Source of the DNA: an uncultured Neomegalonema sp.
GTDB taxonomy: Bacteria > Pseudomonadota > Alphaproteobacteria > Rhodobacterales > Rhodobacteraceae
Assembly (NCBI GenBank): GCA_937958345.1
Contig: CALGNW010000012.1
Span: 1-6,640, forward strand
DNA: 6,640 nt
Reading direction: 5' to 3'
The position numbers and the translations under genes are program-made. Shown piece by piece: positions 1-5,415 of this stretch (position 1 is its first letter; each line of letters begins with the position of its first letter). A model generated the notes under the pieces. The model saw nothing but the letters and a program-made list of their open reading frames with translations, was not told the origin of the DNA and did not search any database.

Positions 1-474
1 CTAATCATCTATCACTCCCGAACAGGCGGTACGCGGCAGATGGCCGAGGCCGCCGCCGCCGCAGCGCGGGCCGAGATCGAGACCGTCCTGAAAAAAGCGG
101 ATGAGGCTTCGGGTTCCGATCTGCTTTCCGCGGATGGTTACATCTTTGCCGCGCCGGAAAATCTCGCAGCGGTATCGGGTGTGATGAAGGATTTCTTCGA
201 CCGGGCTTACTACGACGTCCTCGGTCAGATCGAAGGGCGGCCCTATACCCAGATGGTTTGTGCTGGATCGGACGGTGAAAATGCGGTCCGGCAAATTGCG
301 CGGATCGCGACGGGATGGCGATTGAGAGCGGTACAGGAACCCCTCATCATTTGCACCCACGCCCAAACCCGCGAACTCATTCTCGCTGATAAAGTGATAG
401 ATAACGAAGGCTTATCGCGGTGTGCTGACATGGGTGCTGCCCTGGGGGCCGGGCTGACACTCGGTGTATTTTGA
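1..474 (+). CDS. Flavodoxin/WrbA-like flavoprotein, 5' end missing
   Basis: The frame is open from base 1 and ends at TGA 472-474, giving 157 visible residues. The visible part begins LIIYHSRTGGTRQMAEA, which has the flavodoxin pattern of a hydrophobic strand followed by a Ser/Thr-rich phosphate loop (SRTGGT) that binds the FMN phosphate. Later, the segment APENLAAVSGVMKDFFDR matches the second flavin-contacting loop typical of WrbA/NADPH-dependent FMN reductase-like proteins (usually TPENFG..SG.LKDFFDR). The protein would be a soluble cytoplasmic FMN-binding oxidoreductase; its substrate cannot be told. Only a few N-terminal residues seem to be missing, since the phosphate loop normally lies within the first 10-15 residues. 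An internal ATG at 40 would delete that loop, so I reject it as the start. No terminator-like hairpin follows. The next gene is 142 nt downstream with its own apparent control region. Confidence 0.85.
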   Translation, partial: LIIYHSRTGGTRQMAEAAAAAARAEIETVLKKADEASGSDLLSADGYIFAAPENLAAVSGVMKDFFDRAYYDVLGQIEGRPYTQMVCAGSDGENAVRQIARIATGWRLRAVQEPLIICTHAQTRELILADKVIDNEGLSRCADMGAALGAGLTLGVF

Positions 475-487
475 ACTTGCGCGGCTG

Positions 488-530
488 TTAACGGGAAATT
501 TACTAAATTTAAAAAATTAACGAATTCCCG
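488..530. promoter_or_regulatory. AT-rich palindrome with flanking repeats, possible operator
   Basis: AAATTTACTAAATTT at 496-510 is a perfect odd palindrome: 7-bp arms around a central C. It lies inside an imperfect inverted repeat, CGGGAAATT (492-500) against AATTCCCG (523-530), with one bulged base. The hexamer TTAACG also occurs twice in direct orientation, at 488-493 and 517-522, 29 bp apart. There is no GC stem with a T run, so this is not a typical terminator. The position, about 90-130 bp upstream of the lipoprotein start, fits a regulator site or an AT-rich upstream promoter element. No known regulator is identified, and AT-rich DNA makes small palindromes by chance. Confidence 0.35.
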
Positions 531-539
531 CATCCTATT

Positions 540-571
540 GCATAAGAACATTTTTCTGGCGTTCTTAATGC
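540..571. promoter_or_regulatory. Imperfect inverted repeat upstream of lipoprotein gene
   Basis: TAAGAAC at 543-549 and GTTCTTA at 561-567 are perfect inverted 7-mers separated by 11 nt. Allowing one bulged A, the arms extend to GCATAAGAAC (540-549) and GTTCTTAATGC (561-571). The repeat ends about 45 nt before the lipoprotein ATG. A weak -10-like hexamer, TATGTT (574-579), lies just after it, so a bound protein could affect transcription start; no convincing -35 pairs with that hexamer. The transcript could also fold here as a leader hairpin. The role is inferred only. Confidence 0.35.
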
Positions 572-616
572 GATATGTTAATCTTACAGCATAAAAGCAA
601 GTGAGGAGAGGCTCGC

Positions 617-1258
617 ATGAAGATTTTTGTTGTAGCGGCAATGGGCGCAGTCCTGCTGTCGGGGTGTGCCCCATTCGAGCACGGCCATTATTCGAATGAC
701 GTGTCTTACCGGAACACCGTGGGCGACCCTCCGGGTACGCCGTTGGTATATCGCCAAGATGACGCGTCAACGCGTCTTGCGGGCCATCCGTCGGCGCTGA
801 ACAAACCCAGCTCTCCTTGGTCAGCTGATCGGTACCATTCAGGTGCGATCAATACAGCTTATGTTCCGACGGCCCCGGTTGCCGCACAAAGCTATATCCA
901 GAGCGCGCTTCCTGCGCCGGTAGCGCAGGCATCTTATGCGTTGCCGACGACCTACGTTCAGCCGCAGGTGCAGCAAGCATATGTTGCGCCGACGACCTAT
1001 GTTCAACAGCCCGTTCAGCAGGCCTATGTCGCGCCGACCTACACGCAACCGGTCGCGCAAAGCTATGTGGCGCAGCAGACCTATATTCAGCCTGCATTGC
1101 AAAGCACGTATGCCGCCGCACCGGTTCAACAGCACAGTAATGTGCTGGCGACAAGCTATGGCGGGCCTCGTCTGGATGCTGACGGATACGCGATCTGCGA
1201 TATTCCGTTTTCCGGTCACACGGCACACCAGACGCCGCAGTATCAGGCGCGCTTCTGA
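617..1258 (+). CDS. Lipoprotein with Tyr/Gln/Pro/Val-rich repeats
   Basis: The product has 213 residues. ATG 617 is preceded by AGGAG (604-608) at an 8-nt spacing. Residues 1-17 form a lipoprotein signal: Lys2, a hydrophobic core, and the lipobox LLSGC, with Cys17 as the acylated residue. Ala follows the Cys, not Asp, which by the E. coli Lol rule suggests outer-membrane sorting. Residues 18-80 are polar. Residues 81-172 hold about seven degenerate units of 10-15 residues, the clearest being AYVAPTTYVQQPVQQ, with regularly spaced Tyr and many Gln, Pro, Val and Ala. The C-terminus contains LDADGYAICDIPF, a more ordinary segment with a second Cys (194), and may be a conserved tail. No enzyme motif is visible. 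A surface or periplasm-spanning structural role is possible, but I do not recognise the family. It stands alone, with a terminator 67 nt downstream. Confidence 0.87.
   Translation: MKIFVVAAMGAVLLSGCAPFEHGHYSNDVSYRNTVGDPPGTPLVYRQDDASTRLAGHPSALNKPSSPWSADRYHSGAINTAYVPTAPVAAQSYIQSALPAPVAQASYALPTTYVQPQVQQAYVAPTTYVQQPVQQAYVAPTYTQPVAQSYVAQQTYIQPALQSTYAAAPVQQHSNVLATSYGGPRLDADGYAICDIPFSGHTAHQTPQYQARF
943..1050 (+). repeat. 45-bp degenerate tandem repeat inside lipoprotein gene
   Basis: GCCGACGACCTACGTTCA (943-960) recurs as GCCGACGACCTATGTTCA (988-1005), exactly 45 bp later, and again in shorter form (GCCGACCTAC from 1033) after another 45 bp with one codon lost. The period is 15 codons and matches the protein units ..PTTYVQ...QQAYVA. 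More diverged copies lie on both sides (roughly 858-1130). The near-identity at DNA level suggests recent expansion by slippage or unequal recombination, and copy number may vary between strains. Confidence 0.7.
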
Positions 1259-1272
1259 TTTGCTGCACCGCA

Positions 1273-1297
1273 GCATAATGGCCTGAATTATGCAGGC
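1273..1297 (+). other. Two mutually exclusive small hairpins
   Basis: GCATAAT (1273-1279) pairs with ATTATGC (1287-1293). An alternative stem, GCCTG (1281-1285) with CAGGC (1293-1297), uses part of the same sequence. A third small stem, CCCG (1302-1305) with CGGG (1311-1314), follows. All lie between the lipoprotein stop and its terminator and could stabilise the mRNA 3' end. No function is shown. Confidence 0.3.
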
Positions 1298-1324
1298 TCG
1301 CCCCGTCAAACGGGCACGATAATC

Positions 1325-1356
1325 GCCGCGCCTGTTTGATCGGGCGCGGCTTTTTT
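1325..1356 (+). terminator. Intrinsic terminator of the lipoprotein gene
   Basis: A perfect 8-bp GC stem, GCCGCGCC (1325-1332) with GGCGCGGC (1343-1350), has a 10-nt loop and is followed directly by six T (1351-1356). It lies 67 nt after the lipoprotein stop in the same orientation and separates that gene from the sugar cassette. Confidence 0.88.
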
Positions 1357-1464
1357 ACGTCGGCGCTCGGAAAATCGGTGCATTGAGGCTCGGATGCGGA
1401 TGCCGGATTAAAATCTTGCGGAAGTTCTTCTGGAATAATGCTTCGGAATTAAAGGTTTGGAGAA

Positions 1465-1484
1465 GCGGAGCGTTTAACCTCCGC
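1465..1484 (+). other. Leader hairpin before the oxidoreductase-epimerase gene
   Basis: GCGGAG (1465-1470) pairs perfectly with CTCCGC (1479-1484) around an 8-nt loop. It ends 14 nt before the AGGAG ribosome binding site (1499-1503). The region from 1357 to 1464 must carry the promoter for the cassette, but I could not find a pair of boxes with proper spacing: AATAAT (1434-1439) resembles a -10 but has no good -35 at 16-18 nt. The hairpin may simply stabilise the leader. Confidence 0.3.
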
Positions 1485-1509
1485 CCCAGAAACTGAGCAG
1501 GAGTACGTC

Positions 1510-3600
1510 ATGCGCCGTGTCGCGTTGATCGGAGCTGGATTTATTGCGGACGCCCACCTGGGCGGACTCGCGACAGTGAAAGATGCCAAAGTCGTTGCCG
1601 TTGTCGATCCGTCACTGGGGCGCGCGAAGGCGATGGCCGACAGGATCGGTGCGCAAGCTTTTGCTTCCGTGGATGAAATGATCAGTGCCAAGGTCGCAGA
1701 CGTTGCGCATGTTCTGACGCCGCCGCCGTTTCACCGCTTGGTCGCAGAACCGCTGCTTGAGGCAGGTATCGACGTGCTGCTCGAAAAGCCGATGGCGGAG
1801 ACCTCCGAGGACTGTCAGGCATTGCTTGATGCTGCGGCAAAATCCGGCGCTAACCTGCGGATCAATCATAACTTTGTCTATCATCCGTCATTCCTGCGCC
1901 TGAAGAAACAGATCGAGAGCGGTCAATACGGAAAGCTGCGCGCAGTACAGATGCGTTTTGCGGCGCCGTTGCGGCAGATGGCGGCAAAGCAATTCGGCCA
2001 CTGGATGTTTGATTCCCCGCGTAACCTGCTGATGGAACAGGTCGTTCACCCGCTCAGTCTGATTGACGACTTGCTGGGTCCGGTCAAACTATCCGGCGCA
2101 CTGCCTGCCGAACCGACCCGCCCGACCGAGGGTGTGGCAATTACGAACAAGTGGTCGCTTTCCTTCACGTCTGATCGCGGCGACGCGCAACTGCAGGTTA
2201 TGCTGGGTGCGAACTATCCGAGCTGGTCGATTTCCGCGCTGTGCGATGACGGCGTCATTGAAGCCGAGATGTTCGAAAGCCGCGTTGTCGGTCGCGGCGC
2301 GCATGCCGAGATTGCGCCCATCGATCACGCACGCCGCAGCTTTAAGGTTGCCAAGCAGGCGGCTGGTCAGGCGTTTGGCGGGCTGGGTTCCTATGCGGGA
2401 GAGATTCTCCGCGTCGGCGGCAAGTCCGACGGCTTCAACCGCTCGATGATCGGGTCTGTTGGTGCGTTTTACAAAGACCTCGCGGCGGGGGAAAAACTGA
2501 CGGGCGACACGGGTCTGCGTCTTGTCGCCTTGTGCGAGGATGCGGCGGCGGTTGCCGACAACACGCCCATCCCTGCGGTGTCTGTGCCCGGCGCGAACGA
2601 AACCTACGACGTGGCGGTCCTCGGCGGCACGGGCTTTATCGGCCAGCATCTGACCGAGGCGCTCATCGCCAAGGGCAAGCGCGTTGCCGTCATGGCGCGC
2701 TCGACGAAGAACCTGCCGGGTCTTTTCCGTCACGAGCAAGTCGGCGTCTTCGCCGGATCAATCAGCGACAAGGCCGCCGTGGCCGATGTTGTGCGCCGTG
2801 CGCCCCATGTTGTGAACCTCGCCCATGGCGGCGGCGGTGCGGACCGTGATGCAATCACGGCGGCGATGGTCGGCGGAGCCGAGGTCGTGGCCGAAGCATG
2901 CCTCGCGGCGGAAACCGAACGGCTGTTGTTCGTCAGCTCGTCTGCCGCGCTTTGGCTGGGCGAAAAGGGCCTGAAACTCGACGCGGATACGCCGCCGGAT
3001 CAAAACCCCGAGGCACGCGGCGATTATGGCTATGCCAAGGTCAAGGCCGAAGAGTCGATGCTGAAATTCCACGCTGAAAAAGGCTTGGCGGTTTCGATCC
3101 TGCGCCCAGCTGTGGTCGTGGGCGAGGGCGGCGCGCCGTTCCACTCCGCCCTTGGTGCGTTCAACACCGAAACGTGGTGCGTCGGTTGGAACAAGGGCAA
3201 AAACCCGCTGCCGTTCGTCCTCGCCGAAGACGTGGCGAGCGCCGTGATTGCGGCACTTGACGCTGACCGCGATGCGATTGCGGGCAAGGCGTTTAACCTT
3301 GTCGGCGATGTGCGCTGGACCGCGCGCCAGTATATCGACGAACTGGCCGAGGCGACGGGCCGTCCGCTGAAATTTCAGGCACAGGGCGGCGCGGCTGTTA
3401 CTGGCATGGAGTGGCTGAAGTTCGTCGCGAAAAAGGTCTCGGGCCGAAAGGGCATTCCTGCGCCGTCGTCCCGCGATCTGAAATCGCGCGGCATGATCAG
3501 CGAGATTGATACCTCGGTTGAGAAGCGGGTGCTCGGATGGCAGCCGGTGGCCGATGAAGCCAAGTTCCGCGAGCGCGCGATTCTTGTTCACCGTGACTGA
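1510..3600 (+). CDS. Gfo/Idh/MocA oxidoreductase fused to SDR epimerase/dehydratase
   Basis: The product has 696 residues, about the sum of one enzyme from each family. ATG 1510 has AGGAG at 1499-1503 (6-nt spacer). Residues 1-350 form a Gfo/Idh/MocA dehydrogenase: dinucleotide loop GAGFIA (8-13), acidic strand end VVDPS (31-35), the family EKP motif (92-94, Lys93 expected near the active site), and His180 in EQVVHPLSL, the usual catalytic histidine position. After a linker at about 352-365, a second Rossmann domain begins: GGTGFIG (372-378), NLAHG (436-440), the SSS strand (476-478), YxxxK (Tyr506, Lys510) and LRP (531-533). These make an extended SDR of the nucleotide-sugar epimerase/dehydratase type, ending with the usual tail (VLGWQPV). 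All main catalytic motifs of both halves are present, so both are probably active on NAD(P)-linked sugar chemistry in the cytoplasm. The substrate is unknown. It is the first gene of a unit with the glycosyltransferase. Confidence 0.9.
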   Translation: MRRVALIGAGFIADAHLGGLATVKDAKVVAVVDPSLGRAKAMADRIGAQAFASVDEMISAKVADVAHVLTPPPFHRLVAEPLLEAGIDVLLEKPMAETSEDCQALLDAAAKSGANLRINHNFVYHPSFLRLKKQIESGQYGKLRAVQMRFAAPLRQMAAKQFGHWMFDSPRNLLMEQVVHPLSLIDDLLGPVKLSGALPAEPTRPTEGVAITNKWSLSFTSDRGDAQLQVMLGANYPSWSISALCDDGVIEAEMFESRVVGRGAHAEIAPIDHARRSFKVAKQAAGQAFGGLGSYAGEILRVGGKSDGFNRSMIGSVGAFYKDLAAGEKLTGDTGLRLVALCEDAAAVADNTPIPAVSVPGANETYDVAVLGGTGFIGQHLTEALIAKGKRVAVMARSTKNLPGLFRHEQVGVFAGSISDKAAVADVVRRAPHVVNLAHGGGGADRDAITAAMVGGAEVVAEACLAAETERLLFVSSSAALWLGEKGLKLDADTPPDQNPEARGDYGYAKVKAEESMLKFHAEKGLAVSILRPAVVVGEGGAPFHSALGAFNTETWCVGWNKGKNPLPFVLAEDVASAVIAALDADRDAIAGKAFNLVGDVRWTARQYIDELAEATGRPLKFQAQGGAAVTGMEWLKFVAKKVSGRKGIPAPSSRDLKSRGMISEIDTSVEKRVLGWQPVADEAKFRERAILVHRD

Positions 3601-4696
3601 TACCGTGCCAATTCGTTTGCTCTGGGTGTTCTCGACCTTTGCGGTCGGCGGACCCCAGCGGCGGATGGCAACACTGACCGGATCGCTCGGCGCGGGATAT
3701 GAACATCTCGTGCTGGCGATGGATGGCCGCTATGAGGCCGAGGCGATTTTACCCGCCGGAATCGCCTATCGCCGTGTCGAGGCGGAGGTCCAAAAGGGCG
3801 GCTTTATCTCGCGGGCGAACATCCGCACTTTCCGGCAGGTTATCAAGGATCAGCAAGCCGACATTCTGCTGTCCTCGAACTGGGGCGCTGTCGAATGGCT
3901 GATCGCCAATCGGGGCAGGGCGGCGGTTCCCCACATTCATTTCGAAGACGGTTTCGGCCCTGACGAGCGCCCGGACCGGCAGAACCCGAAACGGGTTTGG
4001 GTGCGCCGCCTGGCATTCAGAAAACGCGGTCTTGAATTCGTCGCGCCCAGCCGTGTGCTTCAAAAGGTTTTCTCCGAAACGTGGAAGGTCAAACCGGCCC
4101 GCGTCCACCTGATTCCGAACGGTGTCGACCTTGATACTTTCTCGGCGCACCCGCGGCCCGAACGGCCCGTGACCATCGGGACCATCGCGGCCCTGCGGCG
4201 CGAGAAACGGCTGGATCGGCTGATAGACTGCTTTGCGGCGATGTCCGATAAATCAGCCCGTTTGCTGATCGTCGGCGGCGGACCGGAGCGCGAGGCGTTG
4301 CAGGCACAGGCCGCACCGCTCGGGGATCGCGTGACATTCGCGGGAGAGCAGGGCGACGTCTCGCCGTTTTTGCCTAAGATGGATATCTACGCGCTCAGTT
4401 CAGACACCGAGCAAATGCCCATTTCTCTTGTCGAAGGCATGGCCTCGGGCTTGCCGGTTGCCGCAACGGATGTGGGTGATGTTGCCGCGATGGTGGCACA
4501 GGCGAACCGGCCTCACGTTGTCCCGCTGCAAGATGATGCGGCCCTGACCAATGCACTTGATATGCTGACGGGCGATGCCAATGCGCGGCGTGTTCTTGGC
4601 GCGGCGAACAGCGCGAAGGCAAAATCCGAATACGGCCTTGAGGCCATGACACAGCGTTACGACGCGTTGTTCCGTAAAATGGCGCTGTCGAAATAA
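3593..4696 (+). CDS. GT4-like glycosyltransferase
   Basis: From GTG 3593 the product has 367 residues, a normal size for a GT-B glycosyltransferase. The N-terminal strand and glycine loop, RLLWVFSTFAVGGPQRR (8-24), fit the GT4 acceptor/donor cleft. The C-terminal half has IPNGVD (174-179), REKRLD (203-208, with the basic residues that contact the donor phosphates), the LLIVGGGPER strand-loop, and the E-x7-E motif (Glu273, Glu281) in TEQMPISLVEG. It would be a retaining transferase using a nucleotide sugar, at the cytoplasmic face of the membrane. No transmembrane segment or signal peptide is seen. The GTG overlaps the preceding stop (GTGACTGA, 3593-3600), which suggests translational coupling, since no clear Shine-Dalgarno is visible. 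GTG 3605 and ATG 3554 are alternatives; the longer form adds Ser/Arg-rich residues without family character. The product probably uses or modifies the same glycan as the upstream fusion enzyme. Confidence 0.88.
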   Translation: MTDTVPIRLLWVFSTFAVGGPQRRMATLTGSLGAGYEHLVLAMDGRYEAEAILPAGIAYRRVEAEVQKGGFISRANIRTFRQVIKDQQADILLSSNWGAVEWLIANRGRAAVPHIHFEDGFGPDERPDRQNPKRVWVRRLAFRKRGLEFVAPSRVLQKVFSETWKVKPARVHLIPNGVDLDTFSAHPRPERPVTIGTIAALRREKRLDRLIDCFAAMSDKSARLLIVGGGPEREALQAQAAPLGDRVTFAGEQGDVSPFLPKMDIYALSSDTEQMPISLVEGMASGLPVAATDVGDVAAMVAQANRPHVVPLQDDAALTNALDMLTGDANARRVLGAANSAKAKSEYGLEAMTQRYDALFRKMALSK

Positions 4697-5217
4697 TTTT
4701 CAAAACACCGGACACGCCAAAACCCCTCCGCCCGTTGCGGGCGGAGGCGGATTTCCGTTGATCGACGGCGGATCATATCCGGCGGACGATCAATCCGCGC
4801 GTCCGGCGGCGTGTCCGCCAAGCGAACCTTTCCTGCGCCGGGCGTCCGGTCGCCCACCGCCTCGGCCTGCTGTTTCAAACACCGCCGGATCAGACGCCGT
4901 GCAAAGCGCGGCAGATCCTTCAGCATCGCCTGCAAGACGGCAATCCGCTGCGATAGAAACGCAATGGAGAAACCGGCCAAGGGAACGGACTCGTCAGAGT
5001 GCAGAGCGGGGGCGGACCCGACCGCCGCCGCAACCGCACGGCTGCCGAAAATCAGACGGGCGGTCACGAATACCAGACACTGCGCGGCGGTTTCGGCGCG
5101 CAACAGGACCGACGAAATATACCGGCGTCCCCAATCCGGCATCATCGAACACGCAGGCGCGTGCGACAGAACCCGCAATGCAAAAACCAACCCCGCCAAA
5201 AGACGGAGCAGTCTCAA
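4657..5217 (-). CDS. Uncharacterised basic protein, start and C-terminus uncertain
   Basis: The frame runs from TTG 5217 to TAA 4659-4657, 186 residues. I do not recognise the family. Residues 1-17 are hydrophobic and basic (LRLLRLLAGLVFALRVL), perhaps a signal or membrane anchor. Residues 33-60 are mixed hydrophobic. Residues 78-115 read as amphipathic helices ending in a strongly basic segment (LPRFARRLIRRCLKQ). Codon use to about residue 140 resembles the neighbouring genes, whereas the opposite strand gives Pro/Arg-rich nonsense, so I think the gene is real. A GGAGG at 5242-5238 is too far (20 nt) from TTG to serve it well; no ATG is available upstream before an in-frame stop at 5268-5266. 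The last 30 residues are encoded by the terminator and the end of the convergent glycosyltransferase gene. Another frame stops at 4775-4773, just before the hairpin, so a frameshift is possible. Confidence 0.5.
   Translation of the reverse strand: MRLLRLLAGLVFALRVLSHAPACSMMPDWGRRYISSVLLRAETAAQCLVFVTARLIFGSRAVAAAVGSAPALHSDESVPLAGFSIAFLSQRIAVLQAMLKDLPRFARRLIRRCLKQQAEAVGDRTPGAGKVRLADTPPDARIDRPPDMIRRRSTEIRLRPQRAEGFWRVRCFENYFDSAILRNNAS
4725..4747. terminator. Bidirectional terminator between convergent units
   Basis: CCTCCGCCC (4725-4733) pairs perfectly with GGGCGGAGG (4739-4747) around a 5-nt loop (GTTGC). On the + strand it follows the glycosyltransferase stop by 28 nt, but has only a weak ATTT after it. 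On the - strand it is followed by GGTTTTGG, a somewhat better T run. It therefore probably ends transcripts from both sides. It lies inside the open reading frame called at 4657-5217, which raises doubt about that frame's C-terminus. Confidence 0.7.
4758..4793. repeat. Nested inverted repeat next to the shared terminator
   Basis: TTGATCG (4758-4764) and CGATCAA (4787-4793) are perfect inverted arms 22 nt apart. Inside them, GGAT (4770-4773) and ATCC (4777-4780) form a second symmetric pair around CAT. The whole 36-bp element is centred at about 4775, only 10 nt from the terminator hairpin. It may be an additional 3' end structure or a protein site; it could also be chance in GC-rich DNA. Confidence 0.4.
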
Positions 5218-5267
5218 CCGCTGGGTTTCAAGTGCCGCCTCCGTGTCTACTCTGTTCCGTGCCCTTC

Positions 5268-5315
5268 ATTTAAAACAATGACAGGCAAAAGAAACAAAAA
5301 AGGAACAAAAGTCAA
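5268..5315 (-). promoter_or_regulatory. Possible promoter with LexA-like box
   Basis: Read on the - strand, GTTC (5306-5303), 7 nt, then GTTT (5295-5292) differs by one base from the alphaproteobacterial LexA box GTTC-N7-GTTC, and is embedded in the T-rich context often seen around such boxes. TTGACT (5315-5310) resembles a -35 but has no good -10 at 17 nt. A weaker pair is TTGTTT (5297-5292) with TTTAAA (5274-5269), spacer 17, which would place the box over the -35. The only downstream gene is the uncharacterised one at 4657-5217. The remaining 5316-5415 stretch shows no clear terminator for the exonuclease gene and no other feature. Confidence 0.3.
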
Positions 5316-5415
5316 GCGGAAATCTCGGACACCCGGGCGAAACAGACGCGTTGTCATGCCCTGAACACCACAGAGCGCACGAAATGAGGCCGTCAATCAG
5401 CTGCCAACGAAACGG

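Noticed and set aside
538..579. TTGCAT (538-543) as a -35 box for the lipoprotein gene
   Set aside because: The only -10-like hexamer nearby, TATGTT at 574, is 30 nt away, far beyond the usual 16-18 nt.
488..581. CtrA-type sites (TTAA-N7-TTAA) in the AT-rich gap
   Set aside because: Several TTAA occur, but no pair has the exact 7-nt spacing; the nearest are N4 and N9 arrangements.
839..1309. - strand repetitive Arg/Leu-rich frames opposite the lipoprotein gene
   Set aside because: Their repeats only mirror the repeats of the lipoprotein gene, which has a good lipobox and ribosome binding site.
2089..2739. - strand frame of 216 codons opposite the fusion gene
   Set aside because: Shadow of the strongly supported + strand gene, with no recognisable motifs or ribosome binding site.
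2758..3591. Long - strand frame (277 codons) opposite the SDR half
   Set aside because: It is antisense to a protein with clear SDR motifs; its product is rich in Arg/His/Ala without any domain pattern, as expected from the shadow of a GC-rich gene.
4758..5364. + strand Pro/Arg/Ala-rich frames in the 3' convergent region
   Set aside because: Composition is typical of antisense frames, starts lack ribosome binding sites, and the - strand frame has far more protein-like codon use.
5279..5365. Small + strand ORF of 28 codons, very Lys/Arg-rich
   Set aside because: No ribosome binding site before its ATG, it ends in intergenic DNA, and its A-rich first part is explained by the promoter-like T-rich stretch on the other strand.
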